Of a stretch of 64,000 bases of DNA, positions 48,256 to 59,800 are shown one piece after another. The notes below the pieces were generated by a model, which had not been told where the DNA came from, did no database searches, and saw nothing but the letters and a program-made list of their open reading frames with translations. Made by a program: the position numbers and the translations under genes. This stretch comes from Rotaria macrura. Lineage: Eukaryota; Rotifera; Eurotatoria; Philodinida; Philodinidae. The stretch is from NCBI GenBank assembly GCA_900239685.1, contig OENT01000322.1, forward strand, positions 65,664 through 129,663, read 5' to 3'. Every line of letters begins with the position of its first letter. Positions within the stretch are counted from its first letter, which is position 1.

Positions 48256-48398
48256 TTTTATAGTTTACAAAAATCTTTTACACATACGTTTGTAGAGAAT
48301 TGAATGGCGAATCTTTTTAAAAAGAAGTTGAACCAATAGCATTAAAAACCGACTAAGTAATAGCGACAACAAAATGGTGTCATTCTTTATGGCTCACC
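48256..48398 (-). repeat. Right terminal inverted repeat of the 911-bp element
   Basis: Mirror of 47488-47630. It ends in GGCTCACC and is followed by cgttacaatg. Confidence 0.92.
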
Positions 48399-49043
48399 CG
48401 TTACAATGTGTTGAAAACAAAAATTTGATTTATGAATACATTTGATTTATATTTCCTTCTAATATTAATACAATCAAAGAACTATCTATCCATGTTGCAT
48501 AGTTGTTAATATACATGATTTTAAAAACTGGCAAAAAATAATCAATTAATTTAGTTAGAACTTAATTAGTGAAAATACTTAATTATTTTTGCTTTCTATC
48601 CTTTTAATATAGATAAACTTAATCATCCAACATGTTAAAATCGTTTCTTGCAAAAAAAAGACAGAAAAAAGAAGCTGTTCTATGTACAATCGACAAACAC
48701 AAGCACATACTAAAAAGTAGGTAAGAGAGAAAAAAAGACTGTAACAAAGTGAACAACAAACAACAATAATAACCTCTGTCATTCTTATGTACACAAGGAA
48801 AAGAACAGAAAAAAAAACAAGACGCTGTTCTCAAGTACCTGGATTATACAACAATCAGCAATGTTCGCTGTGAGATAAGGGAAAAACTGAGAAGATATTG
48901 CTGGAGTTAAGGATCTTTGACTGATGCATGAATTGAAAAAGCATTGTGAACAAACACGCATAGGCTAACTGATCTGGTTTTTTTCCAAATATTTGGTTGC
49001 AAGGGCCCACTGAAGACGTTATTTTGAAATGTTTTTATAGATT

Positions 49044-49880
49044 TCAATCATCTATTGATGTTGATGATTGTCGAAGATGTTCGCGAGCATGACGATGTGA
49101 TTCTGATGACGAGCATCCAATCATCATTTCACGATTTAATAGTGTATCGGCTGTTGCTTGATCACCAGTAGCAACTATAGTAGAACAAAAATTCACGTTT
49201 AAGAACATAAAATTAAACAGTGCAGAGTTTTCATAACTTACTAGCTGTATGAACTGCTGATTGTCCAAGCCAACCATTTTGATGTATATCAGAGCCAGAT
49301 TTTAGTAGATAGTCAATAATTTCGGCATGTGTACCACGAACAGCTGTTAAACAAAATCAAAAAATACTCAAATAAAAATGGTCTTCTATTGTTTTTCAAT
49401 TTACCAAGTATGAGTGGAATATCTCCGTCGTTGTTTTTACAATTAACACTAGCGCCATATTTAACAAGTGTTTGAACAACTTCCAAATGACCATTCTGAG
49501 CAGCAGCATGCAGAGCTGTATAGCCGAATTGACCTGCTTTTTGAATATCAGCTCCAGCATCAATTAATACTTTAACAATATCAGCTCTGCCAAGCATAGC
49601 AGCATTGATTAATGGTGTATAACCATATGCATCAGGTGCATCAATGTCTGCTCCTAAGAATATAAACAAACATTTATTTTGCATATAGTTTTCTTTTTGT
49701 GGTTAGAGTATTACCCTCACGAAGCCAACATCTGATACCATCCAAAGAACCGCATTCTGCTTCTTCGGGTAGCGAACGTTTCGTTTTCTGAGGATTATTG
49801 AATAAATTTAAAAGAAGATCAGTTGTTACTTTAATCCATGAAACTGGATAGTAAATGTCGTTTGAATCTATTGCTGGCAT
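49044..49880 (-). CDS. Small ankyrin-repeat protein
   Basis: Four exons (minus): 49715-49880, 49405-49653, 49242-49343, 49044-49174; 215 aa with stop. Junction phases agree throughout. Residues about 56-170 are four ankyrin repeats: ADIDAPDAYGYTPLINAAMLGRADIVKVL, ADIQKAGQFGYTALHAAAQNGHLEVV, ASVNCKNNDGDIPLILAVRGTHAEII, and SDIHQNGWLGQSAVHTA. The N-terminal 55 residues contain a CGSLDGIRCWLREG helix that reads like a divergent first repeat. The C-terminal about 40 residues are polar (SSSESHRHAREH). Ankyrin repeats bind protein partners; no catalytic domain is present, so the function cannot be stated. I do not recognise a specific orthologue. A TTTAG acceptor lies 23 nt upstream of the ATG. An in-frame GTG further up (49889) is not used as the start. 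Confidence 0.85.
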
Positions 49881-52800
49881 GTTTAACACGTTGATTTATT
49901 AGTCTAAATTAACGATGAAAATATTGACATAAGTTTATTTGCACTCTGAAGTAGCCATCAAATCGGACCCTCTATTTATTGTGTAGTAAATCTATATTTC
50001 TCTCTCTATCTATATAGATTTTTTTCTTTTCAGTTTCCCCTTATAATCCATTCACATAGGAAAATTATTCGAGAAAAAATAGAAGCATCTACTATCACGC
50101 GTATTACACGCAGTAAGTTGTCCTTTCTGTTCTCGCTCTTTCTATTACAGTCATGCGCATTCGATGAGAACAAGAAGAGAAAGACGATTGGTGGCGAAAC
50201 TCAACAGAATCATATGACCGATGTTGCCAACAAATGCTTACATGCATTGACTATATGCTCTGTGTGTGATAGTATGATTTGTACCTAACTTCGCATTGTT
50301 ATCAAACAAAAACCACGAAGAACTTTGGACGAGATAATTAGCGACAAACTCATATTATCATTGGATGTGTTGAAGGTCAAAATATAACAAAAAGAAAAAA
50401 CGAACACGATTTACGATCAGTTTAAAGTTCATCTTTATTTGGTTCTTTTTCTATGCGCATGTATCATTCATGGATGTAGCTGTATGTGTATGTACATGTG
50501 CATGTTAACATATACACACATAAATATAAAGATATATATATATGCGTAGCTACTGCTGATCATGCTGCATGTAACCAGCACACCTCCAATATGAGCGTTT
50601 CACTTATGGTTGTCATAAATCCATTTACCTTTTCTTGATGTATGTAAATGTTTATTGAATTTTCACAAACTCGACAGATTGGGTTTGCTTAGATTTCTAA
50701 TAGACAAATATGAATAAGATTTGTAAAATAACTTTGCACTCAGTATTTATATGCTGCATAGAGAGAAGGGGGAGGAGAGAAAAAGTCGGCTGATGCTATC
50801 ACGCTGCCACTGCATGCTTCTTTGTTATATTTTTTCTTTTCTACATCGTCCTTGCCTGAAAAAAACATGCAACACCATTAGTTACATGCATGATCAACAT
50901 GTTTCCTTAGAACAAGAACACAAGTAGTACGAGTTCAATATTGTGCGTCGTTGGTTTTTCTATTGCGATTATACAAAAATCAATATTCGATAGATGGTGA
51001 AACTAGTCTTCTACAGCGAGGGTACACAATACAGTCAAAAGAAAGAAGGTGTGTGAAGCATTCACACATGTGGCTAATCATATTTCTTCTTTTCTTTTAT
51101 TTTAACAAAAAAAGAAAAGCACAAAGTTATTTTATTATCTCAGATAAAAAAATCAATAATAAAAATGAACGAAAACATTTTTGTCATGATCAAAACTTAT
51201 TGTGACTTGATTTTAATTAGGGAATAGTTCGAATCATTCACTCATTTCCATTATAGAATTTGTTAATATTTTGAATGCTAAGGGCTCGAGAATGTCGTTT
51301 GTTTTTTTTTCTTTTCTTTGGCGAATGATGAGCGCGTGATCAAAAAAACGTACTCAAGTCAATAAACAGAACGCAAAAAAGTGATCTTTGGAATCGTTGT
51401 ATATCCAAGTTATTCAATGACGCAAATAGTCTCTTTAAAAGAATGTTCATATGTATGGGCCTACAATATTTTGTATTTCAGTTAGAAAACGAATAAAACT
51501 TTTCAACAAAAAATATAAAAATAACTTCGAAAAGATAAGCATGTGCCAATAAAAGAATCTAGTTAATCTATAGAGCAACATTAGCCCAACTAACAGTTTG
51601 ATATTTTCTTATTTGACGTTCTTCTCTTCTTTATAACGTTTCATATGCAAATATGGCAGGTCAAAGTGTTCTATATTTAATTAGTAGTTTTTGACATTAA
51701 TAAAAAATAAAATAAAAATTCAATAAATATTGCAAGTGTGCGGTATAAAAAAACATCGTAGCATCTTCGTATATTTTCATTCGATTCTATATTCACTGAG
51801 TACTACTCAGGGTCAACAATTTTTTATTACGCATTTATACATGATATCAAGAAAATTATCGTGAAGAGTTTCATATAAGTTACCGTCGTAAATTATTCTT
51901 CACTCACTTGTATTTAAGAAATCGGTCTACTTCACCAACGTAATCAAAATAGTTTCATAAATCGATTTGTGCTCAATGAAATTCATCAAGAGAACAAAAC
52001 GAGAGTTTTGCTATGTATTATATAGTAATTATTATTCTATTTTAACCTCAGAATGTTCTCTGTTTAATATTAATTATCATAATGGATTTTGTTCTTGTGA
52101 AAATGAAAGGAAGCCGAAGATAAATGATTTATTGTATTTAAATGAGAGTGCATTCATTCTTGTAACTCAGCATGTTTTGATTATAAAAGACTTCAAGGAT
52201 GCCATTCATCTAATGTCAACGAGTAGAATATTGACAAGTACAAATAACTAAATAGGTTCTGAATAAACATGTGGTAAAATGAAAGCTGTACAACTATTAA
52301 GAAGAATTACGTTTCAAGTACTCTTCCGTGGAAATAATTACCAACGAAATCATGTAGAAAAATTCTAAAGTATCTATTCTCATTCACTAGATAAATGACA
52401 AGGTTTGTTTTAGTTTTAATGTATTCAAATTCACAATAAACTTCTAATGCTCTATGCATTTCTTTATTGTTGTAATTCAGATCAAAATCTGACACAAACT
52501 ACTATTTTTTATGACTATAAAAGAATTGTACATCGATTACAGGATTTCATGTATAGCAAAATGATTAAGGAAACGTAGATCTTGTCCATCTCCTTATTAC
52601 TTTTCAAATCCTTCAAAATAAAGCCTGTTAATTATAAAAATACGAGCATTAAGAGACAGTGGAATATTTCGTCAAATCTCTAATAATCCAGATACACGGA
52701 TGGTATTTTTTCAGAATATCCAATAAAGTGCATAGTGTGCAACTATCTACGAGAGATTCTTTTGCATCGCACTGCTCTGCATGTGACATATTCTAATTAC

Positions 52801-53863
52801 ACTATAGTTTGATCTATTCTTCATCATAGTTGTCATGTATGCTGCAAAATAGAGCAACATCTATTGTTTATAGTATGATTCCACTAGATATGATGTAGTT
52901 TTTCGCAATACGTGATGGTGAGATCTCGTAAATAGAAATGCTGTAAAGTCATATATTCTTTTTTCATCTTTAAATGTACTCCCAAGGCAATAATTGATAA
53001 AAAATATGACCATGAAAATACAAACAAACGAAAAATGTATAAATTCAATATGATGAATTGCAATAATGATATGTGACGAACACACATACACAGCCAAATG
53101 ATGAATGAATACTTGACAAATCGAAGAAGACACGTCAACTAATGTAACACATTTTCCTGATAGTCTACGAAACTATCATGAAGGACATATCTTTCTTATT
53201 ACTTTATGAATAGAGAAGTGAGAGTTATTGTATTTTTCAAGTACTTAGGGTGCTTTTTTTACATTTGATAAACTTGGTTTCATGGAAGAGAACTCTACAA
53301 TTGCATTTCAGACAAAGATATGAGCTGTAATTGTTAAAGAAACGGGCATTTCAATCTAATGAGAAACAATTAAAAAATTCTCATCATATGTTTAGATATT
53401 TCGATACAGTGCTTTCGGCTGATTGAATATTTTTCTTCGTACTTGTCAATACTTTGAAAGATTTATGAACTCACTCGTTGTCGGTGATTTATAAATTTTG
53501 AATTATTTCATTATTATTTGATATAAAAGAACATTGCATCGAAATTATATAATGTATTTAATTCAAATTAAAAATATATGTATTCACTGAACAGATGACG
53601 CTAGAATACATCAATGTTCATCTAATACAATTATAAATACAATAGCTATATATGTATATGAATAAATTTCTATGATTCTCTCTCTTCTGATTCTTTCACG
53701 AACAACTTTTCTAAAAGATAAAATCGCTGATATGGCTGCGACAAATATGAAACCAATAATTGCAAGATCAGCATGAGTCATGCATTCGATTCCGATAAGG
53801 AATGAATATCTATCTATCTATCTAACTAACCGGTTAGAAAGAACTATTTGATTTTTATTTGAA
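49881..53863. other. 4.0-kb intergenic region between the ankyrin gene and VPS35L
   Basis: The two flanking genes diverge, so their promoters should lie here. Nothing coding is recognised. Frames such as 50951-51205, 51967-52251 and 52861-53138 lack family content, and the last is AT/Ile/His-rich. CA/TG-rich short runs occur near 50480-50545. A TTTAG acceptor (minus; AG at 49904-49905) and a ggttag acceptor (plus; ending 53837) sit just upstream of the two start codons. ATCT repeats (tatctatctatctaac) lie at about 53810-53826. Confidence 0.55.
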
Positions 53864-56800
53864 ATGACTTCAATTTCAACTAAATGGGCACCGAAAAAGC
53901 GCGATTATGCATTCGAACACAAAAAATTGTACAAAGCCACACAAGTTACAACAAATCATCCTCTTGGTGTTATTGTTGTATGTATTTAGCACATGGGATA
54001 TTTGAAAGAAGAACTTTTAACTACGTAAAATTTCTAGGCAAACAAACCACAAACCACAATATCATCATCTGCTTTAGTTGATCCACTTTCAGTAAAAACT
54101 ATTGAAGCTGAACTAGATCCACTATCACGTGCATTAGCAGCTGCAATAACCACAAAAAAAGAGTCGACTGATGAATATTCATCATCAATTACAGATACAT
54201 TTGAACCATGGTCAAGTAAAAAAGGCCTCATTTTAAGTCAATATATAACAACAAAAAAAATCAGTATGACAACAGCAATGAGTAACTCTAATGATGATTC
54301 CATTATGGATAATACCAAAAGTATATTTACAATGGAAGACACGGAAAACAGAAAATAATTGTCTTTGTTTTGTTTAGTGACCGATATGACAACAACATCG
54401 GAAAGAATAAAAAATCGCCTTGAACAATTGGATGCATTTGAAGTATGATGATATGTTTTCATTTCGTTACTAGTTTGTACACATCTTTTTTTACACAAGG
54501 GTGGACAACAAACACAAAGTTTAACGCAACAAGAATATATAAATCGTATTAATGAAATGAGTAAAGATATGAGTCAAGCATGGAAAAATGATCAACGTGT
54601 TAAAACATTAAAAATTGTTATCCAAGTAATATATGTCATAAAAGTCTAAGCAAACAAACGAATATTCATTCATTTTTCGGCTACTGATACGTGAATTATT
54701 TGAAATTAATATCTAAATTTTTTCCTATCTCCAACCCTATATATATATAATTATATGGAGAAGCATCATTCGAAAATGTCAGCGAATTTTATGAGAACGT
54801 ATAAAAATAATGTTTATATAAAACTAAGTCATGGTTTTAGTGTAGACACTACTTTATGTTTGGTCTTTGTGGCAGTTCCACGCAGTAGTGTTGGAAAGAA
54901 TAGCATTCAAAACAAAATGATATAAGATATCAGAGAGAAATGAACTTCTGTGACAATGAGGATCGATCGAATGAAGTACTATTAAAAGTAATAGTACTCT
55001 TGAACTCAGTCGTTTAGAATGTAACCGTTTACATTATAGGACAAAGACAACGCTGATCATTGAGAATCATTTCGTGTGTTGAACTTAATGCGTTTCAACC
55101 AAAATCGAAAGCAAAACTATTTAATATTCTATATGAATAGTAGTTGGAAATAATGTGATGATAGTTACTGCATTTTTTTGCCATACCCCTGATTGGTCCT
55201 CCTATCACGTCCCGCATCAATTCGTCTCTCCTTAATTGATTCCGAATTCGTCCCGTGATATTTTGTCCGAATTGGTTCCCACCCAGTTTGGTCCCCTGTC
55301 TAAGTTCACCCTCCCAGATTCGTCCCCACTCTTTAATTGGTCCCCTACTATATTAATTTCCGCTTGATTTCAAGAAGCATGAATTTCTAATGTAAATTTT
55401 TTGAAAGTAAAGGATAGTTCAAGGATCGATAATAGTAAAGCGTGGAGTCAACACTTCCTAGTGTAGAAAAATATAAGCCAGTTTATGTGCCTGGATTTGC
55501 GACTCTAACGAATACGATTTCTTGAGCATATATTTTGGGAATTGTAGTTGTTTCTTCTCATCCTCTTTTTTCCCATTTTCGAGAGTTTGATCCATAATAA
55601 GTTTACTGCCATCAGATAAAAAAGATGGAATAGGTTCATTTGGTTCACGAGTAATCACAGCATTATCTGGAGACAAAGAAAGTAGTGTACTCTTGCAATT
55701 TCGTAAACCACACCGGCATTCTACTACTGTTTTTTCCATTCACGTTTGAGAGTATATTGAGAAACATTATAGTTCAACACCTTACCTGTCCGTTCTGTTA
55801 AATTAAAGCTAAGCGCATCTCAATATGTTTTGCAACTAACAATTGTGGATAGTAAAAATATATCGATCAGTCACCTGTATTTTCTTATTCATCACATGTA
55901 TCTTTCTTATAGGCTACCGGGGTTATACCAAAAGAAATGAATCCAATTCTCATTTTCACTAGTTGTGCATACAGGCAGTGCGAAGAGTGAACATTCCAAT
56001 GTTAAATAGTGTGGGGACGAATCCGGAGTCAATTAAGCAAACACAAATTTGCTGGGGACGAATTTGGAATCGCTTTTTTTTGCGTCTGAGTTTGGAGCAA
56101 TTAAAAAGAGGACAAATCAGGACTAACCCATTTTTTTCGAGACAAGAGAAATTTAAATTGTAGAATCGACTATTATACAGCTTTGATCAGTACGTAACTC
56201 AATAGTCGAAAAATGAACGAATACATTGTTTCAAGACTTTCGTGCCATAGCTTCAAAGAAAGATTGAATTCTAACTTGTTTAATGTTTATTATCTTAGTG
56301 TTGTAAATTATTAGCTGATATGAATGTTATGGAGTTTTATCCTAGTAAATTTTGTTTGATTACAGATGTGTTAGATACATTTGGTAAGCGAATACAAATT
56401 AAAATTTTTTTACTAATTTCAAATTAAATTTTCTCAGGAAAATTAGTATATACACGTTTGTTAGAAAAAAGTGCATCGTCAACTGGAAAAATTCGTAAAT
56501 ATATATTTATAGAATTTGGTTTCTAATAAATTTCAATAAAACGTATTTTTTTATCATTAGCCGATCGTGTTGTACCTGATCTTATTCCAGAAACGACGCG
56601 TGAAACAACTCGTAATTGGTTTTATAAAATAGCCATTATTCGTGAATTATTACCACGTATACTTGTGGAAGCAGCTATTCTTAAATGTTACAATTTTTTA
56701 TCAACAACGTATGAAAAAGAAAACATTATAACACATTTTCGATGTCCAAAATGACAGCAAAACAAAACATAACTTTCATGTTTGTTTTATTTTAGTCACT

Positions 56801-59800
56801 ATCGATCGGCTCTTGTACAATTAGTTAAAATGTGTCGTGGAATTGGAGATCCATTAGTAGCTGCATATGCTCGTTGTTATATTTGTCGAGTAAATTCAAA
56901 TAAGACGAATGACTTTTTCTTTATTTCGAAAATAATTAAAACAGTCAACTATTGTGTTTTATTCTCAAGGTTGCAATCGAGATTGATTTTCAATATCGTG
57001 AACCTATTGAATTAGCATTTACAGATTTATGCCATGCATTTCATCAAATAAATACAACAACAGTTAAAAACATGTATACGCTACAAAGATTGTCGACTAG
57101 CATTTATTTATCGCTCTTTTCACCAGCATTAGACTGGATAGTTCAATGTTTATTACACAAATTAGATGAAAACAAAATGGAGAAAATTGTTAATAAAACA
57201 AGATCAGAACTTAATATGCTAAGGTTCGAAAGAAATATAAAAATACTTATCTCAAGTTTTTGTTTTTTGATAAGTCTTTCACTTCTTCTTCTTCATGAAT
57301 ATGAAGATTACGAACGTATTTCGTAGAGTAAGGATTTGATTCAAAGAAACAATATCAAATGGTTTCAAGAAAGTCATAAGTAGCTGTCGATTTTTGTATT
57401 GGTTTACCATTCATGTTCGTAGCCTTTAAGTACATCTCAAGGTTGTTTTTCTTAAAAATCTGTTTAATAAACCTCTTTAGAATGTATTGTTCTCCAAATA
57501 TTTATTTTTGTGTTTATTAGTGGTGGTGTCATATTGAATGCATTGATAAATACGCTTCCACCAAGTCATATTCGTTCGAAAGTTCAACAATATATTGAAA
57601 TGATAAGTGAATGTGATGAACAATATTTTCCCAAAGTAAATTAAACATTACAAATCTGAATATAGTCTGAAACTATTTGATTTTCCTTGTTTTTCTTTCT
57701 TTCGATTCTAGAGTATACTTTATCGTTCTCTTGGTCTCTCTCTTCTACTATCACCACCAGCTTCAACACCATCTGATCTTCAATTATTAAATAGTGTTTG
57801 GAAAGTAGTGACAAAATTTAAAGAACCATCGGTAGGATAAAGGCCTCCCAATTTGATTTTCTTATTGAAAAATCTAAGACTAGCTAATGTAATTCATACA
57901 GATTATTCAATTGAGTTAGATGTATCCATTGATTGCAGCTAGCACTATTGAACTGAAGAAAAAATATTCCAGAATTCTTACGAGTCATCCATCACAGTGA
58001 AGTGCTTATTTCCTCTGGTTACTCAATTATACATTTATATGCAGTTCAGTTCATTGTACTCAATGTTAATATATGTAGCCAGATTGATCCTAGAAAGCCT
58101 ACAAGAGAATATTTTGAAAGTTACTATGATTCGAATGAATCATGATATGAGAATCTCTTGATGTAAGTTGCAAACTTGTTAAATTGAGCATGTTTTCTTT
58201 CTAATCGATTTTCGATATTCTACTTTCAATTGCAAAATAAATGACACTCATTGTAATGCAAGAAACGTCTATTTGCAACTTACGTGTAGAATTAGAAAGA
58301 AAACGAGATTATTCGTATTACACTATGGTACATAATCATGAGAAACATGTTTGAATGCTAATAAATTCATGCTATCAAATCATGAAAAGATTTACAGATT
58401 TATTTCTGATTGAAACAGTTGTATTTGTAAATAGATCGACTCGTACAAACGTAAGGTTATAAGGTTTTTAACACAGTTTTTTTTCATTTATCTGGAAAAA
58501 TTATATAGCTCGAAAGTTGATTGAAACGCTATTCGACACAAATTATCGTGCTCTCCTTTTTGTCACAAAAATAATCTCTTTCGGTTACTTTTGATTTCGT
58601 AACGCTGTGGTAAAAAAAGAATCGTGAATTCGCACAGCCCATTAATGAAATTCTAAATTCGTGTGAAAGACTATCTCTAAATGAAATGTCTATAAAGTCA
58701 ATTATGTAAAGCATTTTAAAGGTATGAAAACAAAACATTTTCATATCTTTAAAATTTGAAAAAGAAAAGAGAGAATAAAACTTAGAAGTGTGACACACCT
58801 TTTTATCCACCAATGTTGAGACATTGAATGATGAACTGAGAAAGATTCTAATTTCATTAATCTTGATTCTTTCTATATTTCTAATCGTTTTACGCCAGAA
58901 TAAAAGTTGTTGCAATAAAGCGGAAGTCCATCAACAGTACACTAAGCTAAGAATAGTAGAAGTTATTCTTAGGTATAAAAGTCAAAGACTAGTAGACTAT
59001 TTTCATAGATAATTCAATTCTACATCGAATGGTACATCAGTCAGCACTTTTTGAAAACATTGTATTGTTTAGAAAACTCAAAATACGACTTTTGAAGAGT
59101 TTTAAGTCCTGTTTTCAACCACAAAACTTACTATTTTTTTAAAAAGATGACATGTCGAATTCGTAATCAGCGTCAGCAAGTGCCACTACTATCGTATCGA
59201 CATCTGTTCAAGTCGGAGAAAAAAATTTCGTAATGTTGATCAGTGAAGCATTGCCTTACGTGTGAAAAAGACCAAATAGAAAAATTGATAGAATAATCTT
59301 GGAGGAATATAAAAACGATGGGCTATGAACACATATGGATCATAGAAAAGAAGGAGAAACTCTAGGAATAATAAGTATATTGCACCTGTTGAGATGATAC
59401 TTATTTTCTATTGATTTAATAGCGATTCCCATTTTCATTCCACCTCGTATCCTCTGCTCCTATAACATTCTGTTATTTAAATCGAAGTAATCAATAAATT
59501 CATGGTAGGCTTATATGGCATGCGCCGAAGTTTGGATGGAATTGACATCGAAGGAATATACGGTGAGGTAATCAAGAAGAAAATATTTCTTTATTGATTT
59601 CTTAGTTTAATAGACACGAGAATTAAATACGATGTTAGGTGACATAATCAAACATTTGACACCAGATCGTGCTTTTGAAGAATTTTATGCAAAACTATAC
59701 GCTATTATGGTTAAGCTCGTAACAAATATTCCAGATTTTGCATCATTATTTGCAATGGTATTAATGAGAGTGAAAGTGAAACACGACAATAAAAAGGATT

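Larger units (their letters stand above)
47488..48398. mobile_element. Non-autonomous DNA transposon (MITE-like) with long terminal inverted repeats
   Basis: A 911-bp element in the gap between the convergent NDFIP and ankyrin genes. Terminal inverted repeats are 47488-47630 and 48256-48398, 143 bp each. By eye they are identical; the similarity continues inward with mismatches for about 50 bp more. Termini are GGTGAGCC...GGCTCACC. The interior has no reading frame of note and no transposase. Flanks gttaaca (left) and cgttaca (right) could be a slightly eroded 7-8-bp target duplication, which would fit an hAT-like or related superfamily, but this is weak. The arms' identity suggests recent insertion or conversion between arms. 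Confidence 0.92.

Noticed and set aside
48579-48834. Cys/Phe/Leu-rich minus-strand frames suggesting a small membrane protein
   Set aside because: Low-complexity AT/GT composition and no acceptor or family match; taken as the ankyrin gene's 3' flank.
53884-54081. Plus-strand frame from an alternative ATG near the VPS35L start
   Set aside because: It reads the VPS35L first exon and intron in the wrong frame; the frame from 53864 matches the human N-terminus.
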